A stretch of 64,000 nucleotides of DNA. Source: Paenibacillus tuaregi (lineage in GTDB: Bacteria > Bacillota > Bacilli > Paenibacillales > Paenibacillaceae). The stretch covers positions 513,788-577,787 of the forward strand of contig NZ_LT575476.1 of assembly GCF_900086655.1 (NCBI RefSeq), written 5' to 3'. The notes beneath the pieces were generated by a model. It was given only the letters and a program-made list of their open reading frames with translations, had not been told where the DNA came from and did no database searches. Made by a program: the position numbers and the translations under genes. Shown piece by piece: positions 16,649 through 24,729 of this stretch. Positions within the stretch are counted from its first letter, which is position 1. Every line of letters begins with the position of its first letter.

Positions 16649-18301
16649 ATGCGGATCGTAAACGCGAAACAGATGAGGGAACTGGATGAACGGGCCATTC
16701 AGGAGGTGGGCATCCCGGCGTTATCTCTGATGGAGAATGCAGGGAAGGCCATTGCGGATGAAGTGGTCAGGTGGTGTGTTCGGCATAGCTTGGTAAGGGA
16801 AGAGGCGGGTTCCCGAATGGAACAACAGGCTTACGGGGAGTGGTCAGCCTTAGTGGGGAATGGGATCGAGGGAGTCGCGAATACCGGGCAAAAGATGACT
16901 GAGATGCTTTCCCGGGAGCACTGGCTCATTCTGGTCGGCAAGGGCAACAATGGCGGAGACGGGCTTGTGGCGGCCCGGCACCTCATGAACAGCGGGGTTC
17001 GTGCTACCCTGCTGTATGCCTCCCCGCCGGAGCAGCTGACGGGGGAGGCCGAGGTACAGTACAAGATTGCAGAGGCGCTGCGCCTTCCTTCTCTCGTATT
17101 TGGTCAAGAACCGATCGATTACAGCCGGTATACCGGGATTGTGGATGCGCTGCTTGGAACAGGCTCTTCAGGGGCACCCAGGGGGAGCTATGCCAAGCTG
17201 ATTGAAGAGGCTAACGCTTCCGGTCTGCCCATCATCTCCGCGGATATCCCAAGCGGACTGGATGCAGATACGGGCGAGGTTTACGAGCCGTGTGTCCAGG
17301 CCCGGATGACGGTGTGCCTGGCCTTTCTGAAGGCCGGGCTGACCCAATATCCGGGCGCCGGAGCAGCGGGCGATGTCATCGTTAGAGACATCGGCATCCC
17401 GCGCAGTCTGGCGGCAGATTCTGAGTCGCCAGGTAGTTACCTGCTCACGGAAGAAGTGCTCTCCAGTGAGCTGGGGGTTGACCTCTTGCGGAGGCGTGCC
17501 CCGGATGGGCACAAGGGCACCTATGGCCATGTACTGCTTGCCGCCGGCCATGCCCAGATGAGCGGCGCCGGGCTGCTGGCCGCCAAGGCCGCACTGCGGG
17601 CTGGCTGCGGGCTGGCCACCTGGGCGCTGCCAGGCGGGGTTGCTCCGCACGTGCTCGGCGCGGTGCCCGAGCTGATGCTGGCCCCTGTCGGCGACGGGGC
17701 CGACGGCTGGAGCGCAGCCGCAGCGGAAGAGGTGCTGCGGCTGCTCGAGACGCGCACCGTGCTCGCCGCCGGGCCGGGGCTTGGCCGCTTCAGCGGCGAG
17801 CAGGCTTTCCTGCTCGCCCTCTGGGAGCGCGCCCAGCGTCCGTTGGTACTAGACGCTGATGCACTGAACATTCTTGCTGCGGCCGGTGGCCCCGCGGCAA
17901 TGCCAAGGCGGGATGCGGCGGTGGTTCTTACGCCGCATCCTGGCGAGATGGCGCGCCTGGCGGGCATCTCCACGGCCGAGGTCCAGCGGGACCGGATCGG
18001 CCTGGTCCGCAGGTACGCCCTTGAGCACGGGGTGACGCTCGTGCTCAAGGGCGCGCGCACGGTCATCGCGGCTGAAGATGGCCGCGTTTTTGTGAACATC
18101 ACCGGCACCCCGGGCATGGCCACCGGGGGAGCCGGAGATGTGCTGACCGGCATCATCGCCGGTCTGCTGGCCCAAGGCCTTAGCGCCGTGCAGGCTGCGG
18201 CGTTCGGCGCATATCTGCACGGCTTGGCCGGAGAACGGGCCGCCGCCGCGAGAAACCACCCGGCATCGCTGCTCGCCGGGGACATCATCGAGCATCTATA
18301 A
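16649..18301 (+). CDS. nnr: Bifunctional NAD(P)H-hydrate epimerase / ADP-dependent dehydratase
   Basis: 550 residues, the usual length for the fused enzyme. The N-terminal YjeF epimerase domain (about 1-240) has GKGNNGGDGLVAARHL and DIPSGLDADTGE. The C-terminal ribokinase-like dehydratase (about 265-550) has KGTYGHVLLAAG, LDADALNIL, TPHPGEMARL and GTPGMATGGAGDVLTGIIAG. Together they repair damaged NADHX and NADPHX to NAD(P)H in the cytoplasm. A stretch around residues 50-85 looks like an insertion relative to the compact family. The second half is strikingly GC-rich compared with the first. The ATG at 16649 follows GAGGGGGA. Confidence 0.95.
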   Translation: MRIVNAKQMRELDERAIQEVGIPALSLMENAGKAIADEVVRWCVRHSLVREEAGSRMEQQAYGEWSALVGNGIEGVANTGQKMTEMLSREHWLILVGKGNNGGDGLVAARHLMNSGVRATLLYASPPEQLTGEAEVQYKIAEALRLPSLVFGQEPIDYSRYTGIVDALLGTGSSGAPRGSYAKLIEEANASGLPIISADIPSGLDADTGEVYEPCVQARMTVCLAFLKAGLTQYPGAGAAGDVIVRDIGIPRSLAADSESPGSYLLTEEVLSSELGVDLLRRRAPDGHKGTYGHVLLAAGHAQMSGAGLLAAKAALRAGCGLATWALPGGVAPHVLGAVPELMLAPVGDGADGWSAAAAEEVLRLLETRTVLAAGPGLGRFSGEQAFLLALWERAQRPLVLDADALNILAAAGGPAAMPRRDAAVVLTPHPGEMARLAGISTAEVQRDRIGLVRRYALEHGVTLVLKGARTVIAAEDGRVFVNITGTPGMATGGAGDVLTGIIAGLLAQGLSAVQAAAFGAYLHGLAGERAAAARNHPASLLAGDIIEHL

Positions 18302-18376
18302 CGGCGGAGGCTGCGGCGCTGTATAACGAAGCACAGACATGGCAACTGAAAGCATGCTATTCACACGCGGTCAGCT

Positions 18377-18735
18377 CTTAATGATCTAGACCAATGTGTA
18401 GCCTATCTTGCCTGTCCTGCCTTCACGTCTCCTGCTGTTGGCCGGGCGTTCGGTTAAACGTTGGCTTGAGGTGAATGGACGGAGTGAGAAGTTCCTAGGT
18501 TTTGGAGATAGCCATTTGGTCAACGCTTAATGATCTTGTCCCACGTGTCTTGCCTGTCCTGCCCTCACGTCCCCTGCTGTTGGTTGAGCATTCAGTTAAT
18601 CATAGACTTGAGGTGAAATGCACGAAGAGAAGATCTCAAGTTGCTGGAGTTAGCAATTCGATTAACTCCCAACGTTCTAGTCCCACGTGTCTTGTCCATT
18701 TAACCTTCATGTCTCCTGCTGAGGTGAGCACCCAG
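18377..18735 (+). repeat. 149-bp tandem repeat, about 2.4 copies
   Basis: Unit 1 starts at CTTAATGATC (18377), unit 2 at the same word (18526), and a partial unit 3 aligns from AACG 18671 (149 bp after AACG 18522). Shared blocks include CTTGCCTGTCCTGCC, TCACGTC.CCTGCTG and CTTGAGGTGAA. Units differ at many positions. The whole gene-free stretch 18302-19407 holds this repeat, a GCTAAGC...GCTTAGC hairpin (19110-19141) and a short duplication at 19307-19388. Confidence 0.7.
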
Positions 18736-19407
18736 ATAGTTGCAAGAATAACGCAACCGAGGATGGAAAGGCTTGATGAAGCCTTGCAGATCCCCCGCCC
18801 TGCTCTCTCGTTTTGCCTAGCAGTCGCCGCTCCTCAGCACTTTTCTCCACCCCGCAAGATGAACTTATAGGCGGAAGTGGAACTGAATTGTTCCACGGGC
18901 AACAATTAATTAATGGTATAAATTATTAATTTGAGAAATTGTCTTATTCATTAAGCCTGCATTCAGATAGAAGAGGAAAGAGGAAGCTTTGCTGCCTTCG
19001 ATTGTATCCCTTTACTATGGATGCGGGCTGTTTGATGCGCATTCTATACCTACAGGTCCTCCGTTTAGCACCGCATAGAGGTGGGCCAAGCCTGGATTTT
19101 ACCTTCGAAGCTAAGCCGCAGGCAGGGGCCTGGAGCTTAGCGTTAGGTTGACATGAGGAAGCCAGAAGTATTACCCAGAAGTTTTACATGGAAGACGGAT
19201 GGCTTAAGAGGGCCGATCTTAGTTTGGCCTTGCTCTTCGAAGGTGAGCCCACCCGGCGGATGCCGTTGGTACAATGTACAGCCTGAGCCATTTACATAAG
19301 CGAATCACCCGATCTGTGAGCTTTATGATAGGTTTTTGGTTTTTAACAAGACCCCCGGTCTGTGTGCTTTATATGGGTCTTTAACAAGGAGACAGGATCA
19401 TCCATGA

Positions 19408-20310
19408 TCAGGTAGTGACCATATCGCCGCCATTGACATGAATAGTCTCGCCGGTTACGTAAGAGGAATCCTGGCTGGCTAAATACACATAGGCCGGGGC
19501 GAGCTCATACGGTTGACCGGCCCGCTGCATGGGAGTCTTCGTGCCGAAGGTGGATACCTCCTCCGCAGAGAAGCTGGATGGGATAAGCGGTGTCCAGATC
19601 GGACCCGGTGCTACTGCGTTGACCCGAATGCCCTGGTCTACAAGGGATAGGGCCAGGGAACGTGTAAAAGAGACGACTGCTCCCTTGGTAGATGAATAGT
19701 CTATAAGCTCCTTTTGCCCCCGATAAGCCGTGATGGAGGCTGTATTAATGATGGCTGCCCCCCTGCGGAGATAAGGCAGTGCCGCCTGCACCAGGAAGAA
19801 GAACGGAAAGATATTCGTCTGGAACGTATGGTACAGCTGCTGCTCCGTAATATCCATAATGCTGCTTTGCGGGTACTGCACCCCATGGTTGTTCACAAGG
19901 ATATCGAGCTGGCCAAAATGCAGGATCGTCCCGTCAATAACCGAGGAGCAGTTGCTCTTAAACCTTAAGTCGGTCTCCATCAGAATACAGCGTCTGCCGA
20001 GCTGCTCAATCCGGTTTTTTGTTTCCAGCGCATCAGAGGTTTCGTTCAGATAGGCAATGACAATATCGGCTCCTTCTTTGGCAAAAGCATACGCTACGGC
20101 ACGTCCAATCCCGCTGTCTCCACCTGTGATTACAGCCACTTTACCGAGCAGCTTGCCGCTGCCGCAGTATTCCGGGATTTCGGAGATGGGTCTTGGGTTC
20201 ATCAGGCTCTCTAAGCCTGGCTGAACGGGCTGGTGCTGGGGAGGGAAGCTCAGCTTCTGTTCTATGCACACCGTCTTTTTTCCGTAATAGGGATATACGG
20301 GGTTTATCAT
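19408..20310 (-). CDS. SDR-family oxidoreductase (general stress protein 39 / YhxC type)
   Basis: 300 residues. A leader with FPPQHQPVQPGLESLMNPRP precedes the Rossmann domain, as in the Bacillus GSP39 group. Cofactor motif: VAVITGGDSGIGRAVA. Also present are NNHGVQYP (the NNAG position), the catalytic Ser in NTASITAYRG and YSSTKGA (Tyr and Lys of YxxxK), then PGPIWTPLIPSS. It probably reduces an unknown carbonyl with NAD(P)H. The ATG at 20310 has AGAGGAG upstream; a longer open frame to 20622 lacks SDR similarity and a start signal. A GGTTCC...GGAACC hairpin sits 66 bp upstream. Confidence 0.92.
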   Translation of the reverse strand: MINPVYPYYGKKTVCIEQKLSFPPQHQPVQPGLESLMNPRPISEIPEYCGSGKLLGKVAVITGGDSGIGRAVAYAFAKEGADIVIAYLNETSDALETKNRIEQLGRRCILMETDLRFKSNCSSVIDGTILHFGQLDILVNNHGVQYPQSSIMDITEQQLYHTFQTNIFPFFFLVQAALPYLRRGAAIINTASITAYRGQKELIDYSSTKGAVVSFTRSLALSLVDQGIRVNAVAPGPIWTPLIPSSFSAEEVSTFGTKTPMQRAGQPYELAPAYVYLASQDSSYVTGETIHVNGGDMVTT

Positions 20311-20466
20311 GGTCAAATAATCTCCTCTACAATTCGTTATTCTCTTGCTCATCCATATGCATCTGCCCATCTGAAGGTTCCTTGGAAAAAGGGAACCCAG
20401 CAGGTACAATGGGGAGGTGAAAAGTGATTTTATTGACAATCCGGAGAAAGCTTGATAGCATCTGTT

Positions 20467-20492
20467 TAAATCATAGTTTGTATGTCGGAATT
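20467..20492 (+). promoter_or_regulatory. CymR-box-like sequence before the SsuE-type gene
   Basis: TAAATC followed at near-consensus distance by ATGTCGGAATT. This resembles the Bacillus cysteine-regulator (CymR) box as remembered, but is one base off in spacing and lacks two conserved A positions. Confidence 0.25.
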
Positions 20493-20521
20493 TAAAAAAC
20501 AGGAAAAGAAAGGAGCATGTT

Positions 20522-21091
20522 ATGATGTTCAAAGTCACGATTATCAACGGAAATCCGTCGTTAACTTCCCGTTTATCGGCAATCATCGGACTGACTGAGG
20601 AGATTTTGAAGAAAGAGAACATTGAGGTCCATCACGTCAACGTCGCGGAGCTTCCACCGGAGGATCTGATACATACGAAATTTGAGAGCGAGGCCATCGT
20701 TAAAGCCAATGCCCTGGTGGCTCAGGCCGATGCGGTTATTATCGCAAGCCCGGTGTATAAGGCCTCCTATACGGGAGTGCTTAAGACCTTTATTGATTTG
20801 ATTCCGCAAAAGGGTCTGGCCGGCAAAGTTATCCTGCCCCTGTTCATCGGAGGCAGCCTTGCGCATCTGCTGTCGATCGACTACTCCTTGAAGCCAGTGC
20901 TGGCCGCGCTGGGCGCACGCCATATTCTGGGCGGTGTATATGCTGTCGATAACCAGGTGGCCCGCACAGAGGCTGGTGGCTTTGATATTGCTGAGGATTT
21001 GCGTATCCGGCTGGAAGATAACGCGGCTGAGCTCATTAAGGAAACCCGTCTCCGCGTGGAGAACAACCAGCTTCCGAAGGGTCTGGCTTAA
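20522..21091 (+). CDS. ssuE: NADPH-dependent FMN reductase (SsuE-like)
   Basis: 189 residues with a flavodoxin-like fold. The N-terminal phosphate-binding loop is INGNPSLTSRLS, and the SsuE-type block SPVYKASYTGVLKTFIDLIP is followed by GGSLAHLLSIDYSLKPVL and ALGARHILGGVYAVD. SsuE supplies reduced FMN to alkanesulfonate monooxygenase SsuD for sulfur scavenging. No ssuD or transport genes are adjacent, so the oxygenase partner is unknown. AAAGGAG lies about 7 bases before ATG 20522 (a second ATG follows at once). A hairpin (CCGGGAGC-CTAA-GCTCCCGG, 21153-21172) lies downstream. Confidence 0.85.
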   Translation: MMFKVTIINGNPSLTSRLSAIIGLTEEILKKENIEVHHVNVAELPPEDLIHTKFESEAIVKANALVAQADAVIIASPVYKASYTGVLKTFIDLIPQKGLAGKVILPLFIGGSLAHLLSIDYSLKPVLAALGARHILGGVYAVDNQVARTEAGGFDIAEDLRIRLEDNAAELIKETRLRVENNQLPKGLA

Positions 21092-21489
21092 GCGGATTAC
21101 AAAGCAAGGTGTTAGGTTCTACTGTTAGGGTAGCTCATAACCAGCGGGCTCTCCGGGAGCCTAAGCTCCCGGGGCGTGGTATGGTGTTGAGGGTATGAGG
21201 TCTTGCTGCCCGGTTGCCCGGGGCTTTAGCTCCCAGCACCCACGGTGTGTTGTTTGCGATGAGGTCCACAGCGTACCGTTGCAATATTGGTAGTTTCGTG
21301 AAGATACAATGCAGATGTTATACAGCAGAATGTTCTGAGGGATTTAGCAGGTAATGCTCCTGCACGAATTGAAAGGTCCCTGACTTATGTTGAAGTGCAT
21401 TTCTTAGAATTGATATTGGGAAAAACCTGGTTATTCCAATGAATTCTAGAGAGGTTCTTGAACATATGTAGACAGGGGCTTTTTGACCC

Positions 21490-21540
21490 TTTACAAATAC
21501 TTGGAATACGTCTATGATGATGTTAGTAATCACTAACATC
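21490..21540 (+). promoter_or_regulatory. Promoter and palindromic operator of the TetR gene
   Basis: TTTACA (21490-21495), a 17-bp spacer and TATGAT (21513-21518). A perfect 9-bp-arm palindrome GATGTTAGT-N4-ACTAACATC (21519-21540) abuts the -10, so bound repressor would block initiation. The same GTTAGT-N4-ACTAAC core recurs before the MFS gene. The rest of 21092-21563 has GC-rich hairpins and no gene. Confidence 0.7.
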
Positions 21541-21563
21541 TGTTGCTGACCGGAGGAATTTAA

Positions 21564-22151
21564 ATGGACACTAAATCTTGGTCCAGTAGTGACAGACTGC
21601 TTCTGGCAGCTATTGATCTGTTCGCGGAAAAAGGCTATAACGGGGTTACCACTAAGGAGATTGCGGCGGCCGCAAATTTAAGCGAGATGACCCTGTTTAG
21701 GCAATTTGGCTCCAAACAGAACCTGCTGGAGGCTGCGGTGGACCGTTTTCATTATGGACCAGAGATGAAGACTCTGTTTCAGGAGAAGCTCGTTTGGGAC
21801 TTGCAGACAGATTTGCTTTTGGTCAGCAGGACCTATCACGAAATTATGAACCGTAATACAAAGCTGATTCAGATTGGGGTAAAGGAATCCGCCCGGATTC
21901 CGGGCCTGCACGAGAGGCTGCATCAGCACCCCCGGCAGCTTAAGGAGTTTCTTACGAGATATTTCGAAGGGATGTATGAACGGGGCAAGTTGATTCAGAC
22001 CTCGCCTGAGCATCTGGCACTTGCGTTTATGTGGATGAACCACGGCGCTTTTCTGGACAGCCGTAGACCGGAACGGTCGCTTAGTACGGCACCGCTGGAT
22101 GAATTTATTCAGGAGAGTGTACTGGTTTTCGCTAGGGGATTAACCCCCTAG
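21564..22151 (+). CDS. TetR-family repressor of the adjacent MFS gene
   Basis: 195 residues. The N-terminal helix-turn-helix (about 10-55) reads AIDLFAEKGYNGVTTKEIA then AANLSEMTLFRQFGSKQNLL, the classical TetR pattern. The C-terminal ligand-binding region is not diagnostic. GGAGGAA lies just before the ATG. Palindromes with the same core occur at its own promoter and in the gap before the MFS transporter (22171-22186), so it very likely represses both and is released by a transported compound. Confidence 0.93.
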   Translation: MDTKSWSSSDRLLLAAIDLFAEKGYNGVTTKEIAAAANLSEMTLFRQFGSKQNLLEAAVDRFHYGPEMKTLFQEKLVWDLQTDLLLVSRTYHEIMNRNTKLIQIGVKESARIPGLHERLHQHPRQLKEFLTRYFEGMYERGKLIQTSPEHLALAFMWMNHGAFLDSRRPERSLSTAPLDEFIQESVLVFARGLTP

Positions 22152-22169
22152 ATTTTTTTATCGAATTGA

Positions 22170-22191
22170 TGTTAGTTAGTACTAACTAACA
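22170..22191 (+). promoter_or_regulatory. Palindromic operator upstream of the MFS gene
   Basis: A perfect 22-bp palindrome containing GTTAGT-N4-ACTAAC (22171-22186), the same core and spacing as the operator at 21519-21540. No clear -35/-10 pair was identified beside it. Confidence 0.65.
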
Positions 22192-22322
22192 GACAGTTGG
22201 AGGTCCCTGCTAGATAAGGAGTTGGAGATTTTGCCCTGAGCCTGGCTGGAACTGTATGGAGAAGCGAATACGCTGCTCTATAGTCTTAGCTTTCCATTTT
22301 AAAGCAGAAAGAAGGAGAGAGA

Positions 22323-23729
22323 ATGAATACTGAACTTAAGCACTCAGCGGGAGAAAAGCTGATTCGGATTTTGGCTTTTACTCTGGTTATTTCGGTTATG
22401 AATGCCTCAATATTCAATATTGTCCTGCCGGAAATTGCGCGTGATTTCCAGCTGTCCACTGCCCAGGTAAGTTGGGTAACCTCGATCTATATGCTAATGT
22501 ATGCGATAGGCTCGGTGATTTATGGGAAATTAGCGGATAAATATAAATTTAAAAACCTGCTCACCTTCGGACTGATTGTATTCGCTCTGGGTTCAGCCAT
22601 AGGATTGACCGCCAATTCGTATATTATGATTCTGCTTGGGCGTTTGTTCCAAGCGGCCGGTTCCTCGGTAATCCCTGCTGCCGCCATGATTATTCCAGTC
22701 AGATATTTCCGGCCTGAGGTCAGGGGGCGGGCCTTGGGTATCTCTGCAATTGGAATGGCCATGGGGAATGCAGCTGCCCCTGTCGTCTCCGGTGTGGTGA
22801 TGAGTGTAGGGGACTGGCGCTGGTTATTCAGCCTGTCATTGCTGACGCTGCTGACACTTCCTTTTTACCGAAAATACTTGGATGATCAAGGTGGAGTGGT
22901 GAAGAAGATGGATCTGCTGGGCGGTGGTCTGCTTGCCGGAATGGTGGCCCTGCTGCTGCTTGCGATCACAAATGGGGGATGGATGTTCGGGATTGGAGGA
23001 TTGATCCTGCTCTTGTTGTTTATTCTGCGGATTGTTAGTGTACCAGAACCCTTCGTGGAGCCCCGCTTGTTCCGGAACAAAAATTATGTATTTGGCTTGT
23101 TGATGGTCGTTCTTGTTAATGGTTGTGCGATCTCACTGCCTTTCCTGATTCCGCAGCTCTTCTCTCGGGTTAACCATGTTGATCCGGGAATTATCGGTTT
23201 TCTGATGGTGCCGGGTGCAGCAGCTTCAGCCATCTTGGGACTGAAGGGAGGACGACTCGCCGATCAGAGGGGCAACTCCTTTGTAATCTATGTTGCTTTT
23301 GGATTGCTCATTCTATGTTATATGCTGTTGTCCTTCACCGCTGGGAGTCTGCCTTGGCTGATTGGGGCTATAATAATATTTGGAAATGTCGGGGTTACAT
23401 TTATGCAGATTGGCCTGTCGAATACAATTTCCCGCACACTGCCCCCTGAACAGACGGGGGTTGGCATGGGACTGATGTCCATGTTGAATTTTATTACGTT
23501 TGCCGCAGTCTCTGCGATTTTAAGCCGCATCCTGGACCAAGGGGCTGCAGGCAGCTGGAATCCGCTCCATCCTTACCCCGGGGCGGCGGTGTTCAGTAAT
23601 ATTTATTTGTCTGCTGCAGGGGTAAGCTTAATCTTAACTGTAATTTACACACTACGTAACAAACAAGCCCGGGGCATGGTCAAGGTGACAGAAGAGAAGC
23701 AATTGACTGGACATGGATTGGCTGATTAG
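22323..23729 (+). CDS. MFS multidrug efflux transporter (DHA2/EmrB-QacA type)
   Basis: 468 residues with about 14 predicted membrane helices, the DHA2 number. Motif A is YGKLADKYKFKN between helices 2 and 3. Motif-C-like glycine/proline-rich sequence GISAIGMAMGNAAAPVVSG lies in helix 5. It would export drugs by proton antiport across the cytoplasmic membrane. AAGGAGAG directly precedes the ATG. It is paired with the upstream TetR gene through a shared operator. The substrate cannot be predicted. Confidence 0.92.
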   Translation: MNTELKHSAGEKLIRILAFTLVISVMNASIFNIVLPEIARDFQLSTAQVSWVTSIYMLMYAIGSVIYGKLADKYKFKNLLTFGLIVFALGSAIGLTANSYIMILLGRLFQAAGSSVIPAAAMIIPVRYFRPEVRGRALGISAIGMAMGNAAAPVVSGVVMSVGDWRWLFSLSLLTLLTLPFYRKYLDDQGGVVKKMDLLGGGLLAGMVALLLLAITNGGWMFGIGGLILLLLFILRIVSVPEPFVEPRLFRNKNYVFGLLMVVLVNGCAISLPFLIPQLFSRVNHVDPGIIGFLMVPGAAASAILGLKGGRLADQRGNSFVIYVAFGLLILCYMLLSFTAGSLPWLIGAIIIFGNVGVTFMQIGLSNTISRTLPPEQTGVGMGLMSMLNFITFAAVSAILSRILDQGAAGSWNPLHPYPGAAVFSNIYLSAAGVSLILTVIYTLRNKQARGMVKVTEEKQLTGHGLAD

Positions 23730-23825
23730 TGACCTAGTGACCTTCAGCTTGGGCACCGCGCTACACTTGCTTCCTTCATTGTGTTAAAATGTACAAATGA
23801 ATATATCAGAACTGGAGGCATAACC

Positions 23826-24428
23826 ATGCAAAAACTGGTTTTCTTTGTAGGTGTAGCAGGTACAGGCAAAACTACGGTGGCCCGCAAGCTGTCCGCACGG
23901 ATTCAGGCTGCCTTTTTAGATAGAGATACAGTAGGTGGAAGATTTGTGGAGAAGATTCTGGAGATGAATCATCTCGATAAGAATGACCGGGACTCGGAGT
24001 TCTACAAAGAGCATCTGCGTGATTTGGAGTATGACACAACCAAAGATATTTGCATTGATAACCTGGCCGCTGGGCAGAGTGTATTCATGATCTCACCGTT
24101 CACCTCCGAGCTGAAGAACAAGGCCTGGATTGAGGAAGTGCTGTCAGCTGCCGGACTCAGCCTGGATCAAGTGGATGTTAAGGTGGTTGTGGTGACACTC
24201 AGCGATATGGATGTGCAGAAAGAACGGATTATCGAAAGAGCCACGGAGCGCGACACATGGAAGCTTAACCATTGGGATAATTTCAAGAAACGTGTGGAGT
24301 TTGTGCCTGAAGTGAACTGGAACATTCCAGCCTCGTCTATCCTGGTGTTTGACAACAGTGGCGACCTGACCGATGAGAAGGTTGAAGGGCTGTACCAATT
24401 CATCACTGCCGACCCTAAACAGGACTAG
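23826..24428 (+). CDS. P-loop ATPase/kinase of unknown substrate
   Basis: 200 residues. The N-terminal Walker A is GVAGTGKTTVARKL (about 8-21), and LDRDTVGGRF follows as a possible substrate loop. The layout resembles small-molecule kinases and zeta-toxin/chloramphenicol-phosphotransferase-like P-loop proteins, with an Arg/Glu-rich lid region ERIIERATERDTWK. No antitoxin is adjacent, so a toxin role is not supported. ATG 23826 follows GGAGGCATAACC. Confidence 0.8.
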   Translation: MQKLVFFVGVAGTGKTTVARKLSARIQAAFLDRDTVGGRFVEKILEMNHLDKNDRDSEFYKEHLRDLEYDTTKDICIDNLAAGQSVFMISPFTSELKNKAWIEEVLSAAGLSLDQVDVKVVVVTLSDMDVQKERIIERATERDTWKLNHWDNFKKRVEFVPEVNWNIPASSILVFDNSGDLTDEKVEGLYQFITADPKQD

Positions 24429-24559
24429 ATAGCTCTAATCTCTAGCCTCTGGCTTTTGTACAATAGATTTATTTACAAAAGGCTATGTGCAAAAGATATA
24501 CTTCACATAGGTACAAAACAGTAGAGATTATAACGGTAGGTTCTATAACAGAAAGGTTA

Positions 24560-24650
24560 TAAACAAGGGCATACAAAAACTGCATGCACAAAGTACACAA
24601 AATGCATACAAAAATTGCATAAACAAAGTCATGCACAAAATTGCATAAAC
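24560..24650 (+). repeat. Short interspersed TGCATA/ACAAA repeats
   Basis: TGCATACAAAA, ATTGCATAAACAAAG and ATTGCATAAACAAAA recur along the A-rich plus strand, with extra GCATGCACAAA units. The stretch is non-coding and lies between two convergent genes, just before the shared terminator. A 70-residue frame on the other strand is only a product of the repeat. Confidence 0.5.
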
Positions 24651-24651
24651 A

Positions 24652-24690
24652 AAAAAGGCGTACAGCTCTTGCAAGCTGCACGCCTTTTTC
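24652..24690. terminator. Bidirectional terminator between the P-loop gene and nrdB
   Basis: AAAAAGGCGT.CAGCT pairs with AGCTG.ACGCCTTTTT, with A and T tracts on both sides. It serves the plus-strand P-loop gene and the minus-strand nrdB. Confidence 0.88.
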
Positions 24691-24729
24691 TTTATCTATT
24701 CAGATCTGTTCAGGAGTTCATACTCCTTC

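Noticed and set aside
16461..16661. A 66-codon frame before nnr
   Set aside because: It has a GTG start without a ribosome-binding site and overlaps the nnr start region; composition is not protein-like.
18502..18870. A 122-codon frame within the 149-bp repeat region
   Set aside because: It does not repeat in frame with the 149-bp units (149 is not a multiple of 3), has no ribosome-binding site and resembles no family.
20311..20622. A 104-codon N-terminal extension of the SDR gene
   Set aside because: It lacks a start signal, overlaps the divergent SsuE gene, and GSP39-type proteins begin where ATG 20310 is.
23826..24428. Zeta-type toxin of a toxin-antitoxin pair
   Set aside because: The P-loop is compatible, but no antitoxin gene is adjacent and the rest of the protein is not diagnostic.
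24469..24681. A 70-codon Cys/Leu-rich frame on the minus strand
   Set aside because: It is generated by the A-rich TGCATA/ACAAA repeats.
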